A stretch of 38,412 nt of DNA from a virus. The stretch's first letter is position 1. The number at the start of each line of letters is the position of its first letter. The stretch covers positions 1-38,412 of the IMG/VR virus record IMGVR_UViG_3300021957_000113; one strand, written 5' to 3'. Shown here piece by piece: positions 8,684 through 16,128 of the stretch. Position numbers and translations under genes: made by a program. The notes beneath the pieces were generated by a model. The model made no database searches, had not been told where the DNA came from, and saw only the letters and a list, made by a program, of their open reading frames with translations.

Positions 8684-11600
8684 ATGAAAATGAAAGGCTT
8701 TGTGAAAGTAACAAAAAAAGACGCTAATACGGGCGAAGAACTGTATGAGTCTGACTGGATAGAGAATATAATTTACGACGCTAACTTCACTAGCGCTATT
8801 AGCGCCATGTCTCTCAGTATACAAACTGTTCGCACTGGCGCGGCCGCAACAGCTGAATCAACCCAGGACCCCTATATAGCTTATTACCAATCTGCTGGAG
8901 CCAGTTATTTTACTCATTATATGTATGCTAATGATCACTATGAAGCTGCCCCTAGTAGTACTGTAAGATCTCAGCCGGGTAAGTTTTGGCAGTTTCAGAA
9001 AATTCAAGGAACCCCCTTTGCAGTAGTGGAAGGAAATGGTCAGACTACTACACCTACTCTTAAGCTCACTCAACAACTTCTTCCCCCCGTGTCAGGAACT
9101 CGTGATATTCATACTATAGGTTGGACACAATCGAGACCTACATATAAAGCCGGCTCCAAGAACAATATCGCAAGTAGACCAAAACCAAGAACGGCTGCTT
9201 CTTTTACACCAGCTATCACGCAATCTACTACAGAAATTCTTGTTGTGGTCTATAAAATAGAATTCACTTTCCCCACCTCATCAACTACTTTATCATATGA
9301 CCAAATGTCTGCTCTTACTTGGTTAATGTCGGGGGTACCTAACCCCACACCAGTACAATCTCTTGCTTATTACACAGGCAGCAGCAGCGCAAATATGAGT
9401 AACACTAGCATCTATACAAATGATACTAAGTATTCTCCTTTTAAAGTACCTCTTGCTAGTCGTAGGCCCAATACTACTTATGTCGCGGGTAAGCCCAATA
9501 CTGGTGGCCACCCAAGTATACAATACTGGGGTCAGTTGGAGACCAACGCTAATTTTTCTGGGCACCGTTGGGATGGTATTGTTTTCCTAAACTCCGCCGA
9601 GGTACAAACCACTGATACTAATGTAGGAGACTTCGTTAGCTCTATATCTGTCGTAGGAAGTGGTCAGTTCGATGCAGCCTGGGTAACTCGTATGATTGGT
9701 TCTAATACTAATAAGACTCAACAATATTATGGGAAAGTGTCTGGTGCTACCGTTCCCTTCTTCAGTGCTGGAGAAATACCGAATACGGATGCAACACTTA
9801 CTTTAGACACCACCCCATACTCTACTACTGTTTTTCCTGAACTATGGTCCATAGATATAGGTGGAGTAACTGGAGGGGTAGGAACGGCCGAATACTCGTT
9901 GAGAAAAAGATATGTAACTGGGTATGTAAATAATACCTTGGTACCAAGAATACAAGTTCTTCATAGCATTGCGGAGGCTAATGTACAAACTGTAAAAACT
10001 TATTCTGACTGGGGAGACCATACGGGCGACCTTGCGACTTCTGGGCGAGCCATTCTTAAGCAAGGAAGCGGCGCCATGGAAAACTACGGAAGGTGGGTAG
10101 TTCCAGGTAGTCCTCTAAAGCTCTATGATATGATCGAAGACAATGTACATTTCTATAATTTAGAGACCGGAGAGAATAGTGCTGTTAACATTCTACAGTA
10201 TCCTGCTTTTACCGCTACTAATATAGGGGGCCACGCGTATGATGAAATCTCTGATACTCTTTGGCTCGCTTGTCAGGATACCGGACTATGGAAAATAGCC
10301 AGTCCTTATTCAGCATCTCCAACTGTTAGTAACTTAGACTTGTCTTCTATATCAGATGTAGCGGCTACGGTAGCTAACAATGCTTATGTAGTCTGTTTAG
10401 GTCTCGCTGTAGGCGGGACTCATAGAACTGCTTGGGCTATGATGAACGGAGCTCTTGCAAAATCGACAGATAATGGAGCAACCTGGGTCGGTTATGATAG
10501 TACTAGTACTGGAGGGGTTACATTTACTCAAGCAACTATTGAAGGAAAATGGGCCGCAGTACTGTCTATGGTCGCTGATAAAAATACTGATAATAAATTA
10601 CTAGTGCTTTACGAAACTAACCCTAATTCTATTATGCTCTACACTGGCATATATCATTATGCTACAGTGAGCGGTGTATGGTGGGACAGTACTAGCGACA
10701 CTACACAATTAATGCAGGACTCAGGAGCTATTCCAATCTTATGGGCAGGTAGCTCTGGGGGTACTTCGAATAGAATCGGGTATGCTTTCTCCGACGGCAA
10801 CCAAGTACCTACACGTGTTACGATGGATGACTTCCTAATTCCCTGGGTTAGAAGAAACTGGGTGAATATGGTAGGTTGTACCAGAACTCAGAGCCATTGG
10901 TATATTGCTCATTTAAACACTAATCAGAGTAATTACCTTTCAGGGGGGACTAATAGAAATGCTCCTGTATTACTAACACATGGGACTCAAATTGGGCCCG
11001 CAGGTGCAGGCTATACTGAATTATTGACAGGCGATACTTTTCCTGAAAACTTTAGCGTCGGCTACCTCGCTCAATACTTCGGCCCTTATGGCCCGGCTAT
11101 TTTCACCCCTGCTGGCAGCCTTCGAAACAGTTTTCGGGAGTGGAATGTTCAATTTAACTACTCATATTGGCTGGGACATACAGAGCATGTCGATGATGAC
11201 GGTAATGACTGTATTATAAAAACTGGTTCAGATAGCGGTGGTACTTTTAGTTCACCAACCAATGTGTATAAATTTACGTTCACTACAAACAGGCTTGACA
11301 ACATGGCTATTAATGTCTGGACTGCGGAAAACGGTCACCAGACTCAGTATATTGGTAGAGGACTATTAATTACTTGTGGCAGTGACAAGTTTTATGTATT
11401 TCCCATATCTGATGGGACTATTGAAGGCGTATCTGCTGCTTCTAAGATGGCGGGCGACGTTTGGCAGAGATATGTATGGACCGGCTCTATCTGGAGACTT
11501 AGAACTAGTGACGCAGACCCTCTTACTTTGAAGTCTACTCATGGCACGACGGATGCTTTAATTGGGGGGGCTACTATTTCTTTTGATGATGCAGGCAGTA

Positions 11601-13144
11601 CTCAATCTTTTGTTTCAGGAGAGGCCATTTCCACTCATGTAGTAGATGGAATCGTAGCAGACTCGGCAACGTCTGTTAGGTCTTATAGCCCTACTCTCTC
11701 TATGTGGGATAATGAGATAGTTACGGAGGTTACAAACGGTACTATTGCTTCCTCAACTCCTTCAGAGCTTCTTCCCGTTACTTATTATGACAATGTTGAA
11801 TCTTCCGGAATTAGTCCAATCAACAACAGTGATGTTAGCGCCTCCGCTTGGGGATCCGCATTTGTAATTGAAGATACACGTTCCACAACTGCTTATTATA
11901 ATAAGCAAGGTTCCGGCGGCAAGATTGATTCAAGGAGAATGAATTCAGGTTGGAGCCATGGAGAGTATCCTGAATTTCGCTCACGCCTAGGGTTCACTGT
12001 GAGCAGCACGATGTCTAGTGCACCAATAGTTCATGTTAGTGCTAGGTATAATTCTTCAGAAGCTACAACAGGTGATTTTAATTTAGAGACTCATCTTTTA
12101 AATCCTGAAGGGCAATATGTGACGTCCTCTAGTGGTACTCCTTATGCCAGAGAATGGGGCTTGCTTGACCACAGAAATCAAGACGATGGTAATAACAACT
12201 GGAAAATAGAAACCGCTTTCGGGTTAGTAAACGCTGCTAGTTACACTGATGGTGCTTCACCAGCTCAGGGAGTGCTAGAGGAAGCGGAGATACTTTATGG
12301 ATTCAAAGTGATCCCTGGAAAACTTTTTGATAGTTTAATAACAAATTATTCTAGTTCTACCACTATTAACATGCAATCTGCGGTTGTTGAGGGAACTAAT
12401 ACATACTCTTATCAATCTGCAAATATTTCTGATATGATGAATGAAGGCGCACAATCTACCCCCATGACTATTCAGATAATAGAATCTGGAAGTGTAGTAT
12501 TCACTCAACCGGCAGGTGACCGGTACTATAGTGTAATATCTCTGTTTAATCCCCGAAGCAATAACAACCTACCCCTTGTTAATACGAGCTTAACCAGCGT
12601 GCTTCTCAGCAACACGAATTCAACGGACACAATCTTGGGTAACAGGGACGTTATAAATGATAGGTATTGTCCTTTTAATATAGAAAGAGTTGGTACCACT
12701 GTTAAGTATTATCTTCGTGATAAACTAATATATACCTCTTTAGCGAGTAGCAGCGAGAATCTAATGCCGGCTGTATTTACCAGTTTTGCAACCGCGGTAA
12801 GTATTGTTAATACGAGCGCTGCAACTCACGGGAACGGCAATTGGGGTCATATGCACGGACAAGTATTTAAAAAATCGCAAACGGATTTCTTTGTAAAGGT
12901 AGGAACTAGTGGATCTTCCAACGGGGCTTTTAACTCCAACTTCTTATACTTGCAAACCTCTGTAAGAGAGGGTTTTAGTATTAAAATTGATGGTGTAGAG
13001 GCTACTGTAGTGGGGCTCGAAGATAATGGGACGCTTAATGCAGGAGAAGTCTCCGTGTTCCCAAGACAAGGCCTAATTAGATGCTCTTCTGCTGATGCAG
13101 GAAAAACTGTAACCGTATCTATACCCTGCGCTTATAGGAGTTAA
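8684..13144 (+). CDS. Giant putative tail fibre/receptor-binding protein (copy 2)
   Basis: A 1486-aa paralogue of the protein at 2485. Shared landmarks: N-terminal MKMKGFVKVTKKDANTGEEL; KTQQYYGKVSGATVPFF and GVTGGVGTAEYSLRKRY near 345-410; the propeller-like YDEISDTLWLACQDTGLWKI; the Asp-box STDNGATW at 594-601; a 22-residue block starting at R929 identical to copy 1; lectin-like ERVGTTVKYYLRDKLIYTS; and the same C-terminal module (GLIRCSSADAGKTVTVSIPC). Segments outside these landmarks are strongly diverged in sequence and loop length, as expected for receptor-binding surfaces. It starts three bases after its partner's stop, with AGGA upstream. The function is inferred from architecture and context. 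Confidence 0.72.
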   Translation: MKMKGFVKVTKKDANTGEELYESDWIENIIYDANFTSAISAMSLSIQTVRTGAAATAESTQDPYIAYYQSAGASYFTHYMYANDHYEAAPSSTVRSQPGKFWQFQKIQGTPFAVVEGNGQTTTPTLKLTQQLLPPVSGTRDIHTIGWTQSRPTYKAGSKNNIASRPKPRTAASFTPAITQSTTEILVVVYKIEFTFPTSSTTLSYDQMSALTWLMSGVPNPTPVQSLAYYTGSSSANMSNTSIYTNDTKYSPFKVPLASRRPNTTYVAGKPNTGGHPSIQYWGQLETNANFSGHRWDGIVFLNSAEVQTTDTNVGDFVSSISVVGSGQFDAAWVTRMIGSNTNKTQQYYGKVSGATVPFFSAGEIPNTDATLTLDTTPYSTTVFPELWSIDIGGVTGGVGTAEYSLRKRYVTGYVNNTLVPRIQVLHSIAEANVQTVKTYSDWGDHTGDLATSGRAILKQGSGAMENYGRWVVPGSPLKLYDMIEDNVHFYNLETGENSAVNILQYPAFTATNIGGHAYDEISDTLWLACQDTGLWKIASPYSASPTVSNLDLSSISDVAATVANNAYVVCLGLAVGGTHRTAWAMMNGALAKSTDNGATWVGYDSTSTGGVTFTQATIEGKWAAVLSMVADKNTDNKLLVLYETNPNSIMLYTGIYHYATVSGVWWDSTSDTTQLMQDSGAIPILWAGSSGGTSNRIGYAFSDGNQVPTRVTMDDFLIPWVRRNWVNMVGCTRTQSHWYIAHLNTNQSNYLSGGTNRNAPVLLTHGTQIGPAGAGYTELLTGDTFPENFSVGYLAQYFGPYGPAIFTPAGSLRNSFREWNVQFNYSYWLGHTEHVDDDGNDCIIKTGSDSGGTFSSPTNVYKFTFTTNRLDNMAINVWTAENGHQTQYIGRGLLITCGSDKFYVFPISDGTIEGVSAASKMAGDVWQRYVWTGSIWRLRTSDADPLTLKSTHGTTDALIGGATISFDDAGSTQSFVSGEAISTHVVDGIVADSATSVRSYSPTLSMWDNEIVTEVTNGTIASSTPSELLPVTYYDNVESSGISPINNSDVSASAWGSAFVIEDTRSTTAYYNKQGSGGKIDSRRMNSGWSHGEYPEFRSRLGFTVSSTMSSAPIVHVSARYNSSEATTGDFNLETHLLNPEGQYVTSSSGTPYAREWGLLDHRNQDDGNNNWKIETAFGLVNAASYTDGASPAQGVLEEAEILYGFKVIPGKLFDSLITNYSSSTTINMQSAVVEGTNTYSYQSANISDMMNEGAQSTPMTIQIIESGSVVFTQPAGDRYYSVISLFNPRSNNNLPLVNTSLTSVLLSNTNSTDTILGNRDVINDRYCPFNIERVGTTVKYYLRDKLIYTSLASSSENLMPAVFTSFATAVSIVNTSAATHGNGNWGHMHGQVFKKSQTDFFVKVGTSGSSNGAFNSNFLYLQTSVREGFSIKIDGVEATVVGLEDNGTLNAGEVSVFPRQGLIRCSSADAGKTVTVSIPCAYRS

Positions 13145-13145
13145 T

Positions 13146-13541
13146 ATGACTTTAGGAGTACACTTAGACACGTCACCTGTAACTTATGTTAATCCTGATA
13201 GAAACATATCTAGAAAGGCTAATATTATGGCTCGACAGGTAAAAATACAGAACTATGAGCAGCGGGCGAGAGCAGGCATTAATCCTATAAAGGAAATGTT
13301 TAGTGTTAATTTTAAGAATAGAAGTAAAGAAACTATTGACACTTTAACTGCTTTTTTCCAAGCAAGAGAAGGCACTATTGCCTTCTCCTTTACTGTACCT
13401 TCTTCAGGAGGGGGAGAAGAAACTATTCAGGTAGTCTGTGAGAAATTCACTCAAACTTACTTTACAGAACAGTACGGATACTCTTGTTCTGCGACTTTTA
13501 GAAAAGTAAATGTACCGACATTTAATGGAGTAATACCATGA
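13146..13541 (+). CDS. M: Minor tail protein gpM (unfused)
   Basis: A 131-aa protein of ordinary length for the lambda gpM family, with the same landmarks as the fused copies: VNPDRNISRKANI, MFSVNFKNRSKETIDTLTAFF, IAFSFTVPSS and SCSATFRKV. Lambda gpM belongs to the tail-tip complex between the tape measure and gpL. Its place immediately before gpL makes this the likely canonical gpM, with the two fusions as derived copies. AGGAG stands just upstream of the ATG. The stop overlaps the gpL start by four bases (ATGA). Confidence 0.88.
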   Translation: MTLGVHLDTSPVTYVNPDRNISRKANIMARQVKIQNYEQRARAGINPIKEMFSVNFKNRSKETIDTLTAFFQAREGTIAFSFTVPSSGGGEETIQVVCEKFTQTYFTEQYGYSCSATFRKVNVPTFNGVIP

Positions 13542-14731
13542 CAGATATTATAAAAACAGCGCAGCTACAAGACCCAGGATCCTCAGTTATAGTATTGTAT
13601 GAATTAGAGTATGCAGAAGGATCATTCGCATATTTTTACGCTGGTAAAGCCGAGTTCGACGGGTCCACTCTAGAGAACGTCAGGTTTAGAGAGTGGCGGT
13701 CGGAATATGTAATTGGAGCAGAAATAGAGTATACAGCTATACCTATAGAAGCGGAAGGATTCGATATTAAAGCAGACGGTGCCATTACTAGACCGACACT
13801 ATCTATAGCTAATGTAGGAACTGCTCTTTCAGACTCTATTGGGGGATTAAATCTGCAGGATTTAGTAGGCTCAAAACTTACTAAACGAGTTACTCTAGAA
13901 AAGTACTTAGTGGGTAACTCCGGAGATGTAGGTGCGGGACTATCTCCCGTAGAGTACCCTAGAACTGTTTATTTCGTAGACAGAATAAAGTCTAAAAATG
14001 TTCTGAATGTAACTTTCGAGTTAGCAGCCCCTTTTGACTTACAGGGAGTTAGGCTTCCTCGAAGAGTTATAGTCGGGGGTGCTTGTCCCTTCAAATATAA
14101 AGGAGCGACCACAGACCTACCAGAAAATGTAAGATCAGGGGGCTGTGACTGGAACTCTAGATTCTTGAAAGATGGCTATGGCTCTAGACTTTTCTTAAAT
14201 GAGTTTGATGAGTATATAATTGGTATAGGATATGGAGGAGGCTTTACGCCTTGGACGGCAAGTTCAACTGCTGCTTCGTTATATACCACTGCTCAGGATT
14301 TAGATAGGTATAGTACTGACGGACTTACTGTAAGTACTGTTTCTAGCTTAAACTACTGGCAAGCTCTTACTTCTAGCTCTTCTCCTCCTTCTGATACAGA
14401 CAAAGTAAATTGGAGAAGAATCCGTACGTGGGCTCCCTTTTCTCCCGGCACAACTTATTATGGATATAAAAATACTAAGTTCAATGACTATGTACTTAAA
14501 GACGGAGTACTCTGGAAGATCAGACTTCTTAGTACTGATACTAGCGTTATAACAGAAGTTAAGGAAGGCGCCTACTGGACCGCTGGTGATGTTTGTGGAA
14601 AGAAAATTAAATCCTGCAGTTTACGTTACGGGGCTCAGGAAATATCTAACTCCTCCGTCCCTGCTCAGGCTATAGCAGCAACTCAATATTTAAGATTTGG
14701 AGGCTTTCCTGGTGTACAACAAAAGCGATAA
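13538..14731 (+). CDS. L: Minor tail protein gpL, iron-sulfur type, with long internal insert
   Basis: A 397-aa protein. The N-terminal 175 residues follow the lambda gpL pattern (LYELEYAEG, IEAEGFDIKADGAITRPTLSIANV, LPRRVIVGGACPFKYKG). Four cysteines fit the family's Fe-S set: C183, C203, C353 and C360. The last two keep the spacing seen in gpL (CGKKIKSC). C203 and C353 are separated by about 150 residues, much more than in lambda gpL. The insert holds SLNYWQALTSSSSPPSD and FSPGTTYYGYKNTKFNDYVLKDGVLWKI, which look like a CBM5/12-type carbohydrate-binding repeat. Lambda gpL is part of the tail tip. GGAG lies eight bases before the ATG. Confidence 0.87.
   Translation: MTDIIKTAQLQDPGSSVIVLYELEYAEGSFAYFYAGKAEFDGSTLENVRFREWRSEYVIGAEIEYTAIPIEAEGFDIKADGAITRPTLSIANVGTALSDSIGGLNLQDLVGSKLTKRVTLEKYLVGNSGDVGAGLSPVEYPRTVYFVDRIKSKNVLNVTFELAAPFDLQGVRLPRRVIVGGACPFKYKGATTDLPENVRSGGCDWNSRFLKDGYGSRLFLNEFDEYIIGIGYGGGFTPWTASSTAASLYTTAQDLDRYSTDGLTVSTVSSLNYWQALTSSSSPPSDTDKVNWRRIRTWAPFSPGTTYYGYKNTKFNDYVLKDGVLWKIRLLSTDTSVITEVKEGAYWTAGDVCGKKIKSCSLRYGAQEISNSSVPAQAIAATQYLRFGGFPGVQQKR
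14699..14714 (+). promoter_or_regulatory. Shine-Dalgarno deciding a GTG start for gpK
   Basis: GGAGG at 14699-14703 stands eight bases before GTG at 14712. It is the best ribosome-binding site near this gene. The alternative TTG at 14697 has no such site, and the GGAGG itself would be inside its coding sequence. The site lies inside the gpL reading frame. Confidence 0.75.
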
Positions 14732-15416
14732 AGAAATTTTAGAGCACTTAGTAAGTTGCTATCCGGAAGAAGGTTGTGGGATTATATTAAATAAGAGAGG
14801 TAAGTTAAAATGGATACCTTGCAAAAACGACGCTGAGGATCCTTTAAACTATTTTAAAATACCCGCAGAAGAATACATAAAAGCTTCTATGATGGGAGAT
14901 ATTTATGCAATTGTACACAGTCACCCAGACGATGAAAACGGTCTAAGCGAGAAAGATATAGCGGTAAGTAATTTTTTAGGGATACCTTACATTGCTTATT
15001 CAGTGCCAGGTTTTACAAAATTCATTCATACTCCGGAAAAGAAGGATACTCCCTTACTAGGAAGAGAGTATGATTTTGGTACAAACGATTGTTACTCTCT
15101 AGTTAGAGACTATTACAGAATTAAACTAAACACTATAATTCCAGCAATAGAATTTGAGGATAACTGGTGGTTAAAAGGGTTAAATTATTTTGATGATTTA
15201 TATGACTCCTTTGGCTTTATAGAGGTAGAAGAACCAAAAGAACATGATGTCATAATTTTTAGTGTGCTTTCAAAGGTACCTAACCATTGTGGTATTTATT
15301 TAGGTGAGGGTATTTTCATGCACCACGCAGAAAATAGACTCTCATGCAGAGAATCGCTATATTCCGGATGGAATAAGAACATAACGAGGTATATGAGATG
15401 CAAAAAGTTCATTTAA
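14712..15416 (+). CDS. K: Tail assembly protein gpK: JAMM peptidase plus NlpC/P60 domain
   Basis: A 234-aa protein read from GTG 14712. The N-terminal half is a JAB/MPN+ domain with the full metal motif H69-S-H71, S79 and D82 (HxHx7Sx2D), and an upstream Glu in CYPEEGCG. The C-terminal half is NlpC/P60-like, with the candidate nucleophile C127 in GTNDCYSLVRDYYR and a His in PNHCGIYLGEG. This two-domain layout is diagnostic of lambda gpK, which acts in tail-tip assembly and is thought to cleave protein and/or peptidoglycan. Both catalytic sets look intact. The gene overlaps gpL by 20 bases at its start and gpI by 19 at its end, so all three are probably translationally coupled. Confidence 0.9.
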   Translation: MYNKSDKEILEHLVSCYPEEGCGIILNKRGKLKWIPCKNDAEDPLNYFKIPAEEYIKASMMGDIYAIVHSHPDDENGLSEKDIAVSNFLGIPYIAYSVPGFTKFIHTPEKKDTPLLGREYDFGTNDCYSLVRDYYRIKLNTIIPAIEFEDNWWLKGLNYFDDLYDSFGFIEVEEPKEHDVIIFSVLSKVPNHCGIYLGEGIFMHHAENRLSCRESLYSGWNKNITRYMRCKKFI

Positions 15417-16114
15417 TAGGAGAAATTTCTAAATTCGGCAAAGTCTGGGACACTGACTGCGCTACAGTAGCGGATATTTTTAAGTTAATAGGGTGTCAAA
15501 CCCCTGGGTTCAGAAAGTATTTATTAGATAGTAAAGATTCAGATATTGCATTTGAGATACGAAAAGGTAAGGACATTTTAATGAATCCCGAAGACCTATA
15601 CCTGTCTACTGTAGCTGATGAGGATATTATCATAACAGAAGTACCTGATGGCGCTAAAGCCGGTTTAAAGATAGTTTTAGGGATTATTCTTGTTGTAGCC
15701 GGTTTCTTTGCTGGCCCGGCTGGTCCTTTTCTCTGGTCTACGGGGGCCTCTTTAATTGTGGGAGGACTCGTAGAGTTACTAGCTCCTGGCCCTGAGACTG
15801 AAGACGCGGACGACCCTTCTTACTTATTTGGTGGCCCCGTAGATAACGTAGCTCAGGGACTGGCAGTTCCAGTACTGTATGGCGAGCTAATTATAGGAGG
15901 AGGCGCTATATCTGCATACTATTCAAACTACCCAGTAAGAATTAATAATGGAATAGTAGAAGGGAACGGAACTTCTGGGTCAGGCCAGTCTTCTATTAAT
16001 TTTAATGGCGGAGAGGGGGGCGGTCCTGCTATTAATACCTCTACCAGCTTTTCTTTTGGACTGGCCGACGAGCTTATTACTCCAGACTTCAGTAAATTTG
16101 TCTTAGACGCATAA
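15398..16114 (+). CDS. I: Tail assembly protein gpI
   Basis: A 238-aa protein, close to lambda gpI in length (about 223 aa). The N-terminal 85 residues form a ubiquitin-like beta-rich region (VHLIGEISKFGKVWDTDCATVADIFKLIGCQTPGF...DLYLSTVADEDIIITEV). A hydrophobic Gly/Ala-rich segment follows (KIVLGIILVVAGFFAGPAGPF, then SLIVGGLVELL), and then the family signature YLFGGPVDNVAQGLAVPVLYGELIIGGGAISAYY. Lambda gpI is needed for tail-tip assembly but is not found in the mature tail. The hydrophobic stretch may cross or perturb a membrane (inference). Its position between K and J is the standard order. Confidence 0.9.
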   Translation: MQKVHLIGEISKFGKVWDTDCATVADIFKLIGCQTPGFRKYLLDSKDSDIAFEIRKGKDILMNPEDLYLSTVADEDIIITEVPDGAKAGLKIVLGIILVVAGFFAGPAGPFLWSTGASLIVGGLVELLAPGPETEDADDPSYLFGGPVDNVAQGLAVPVLYGELIIGGGAISAYYSNYPVRINNGIVEGNGTSGSGQSSINFNGGEGGGPAINTSTSFSFGLADELITPDFSKFVLDA

Positions 16115-16128
16115 CAAGGAACAAATAA

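Larger units (their letters stand above)
6950..13144 (+). repeat. Copy 2 of the tandemly duplicated two-gene tail cassette
   Basis: Second unit of the cassette, with a 576-aa gpM-fusion and a 1486-aa fibre in the same order and orientation. It begins one base after the first unit's stop codon and is followed after one base by the short gpM gene. The array therefore reads M-arm, fibre, M-arm, fibre, M. Confidence 0.85.
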
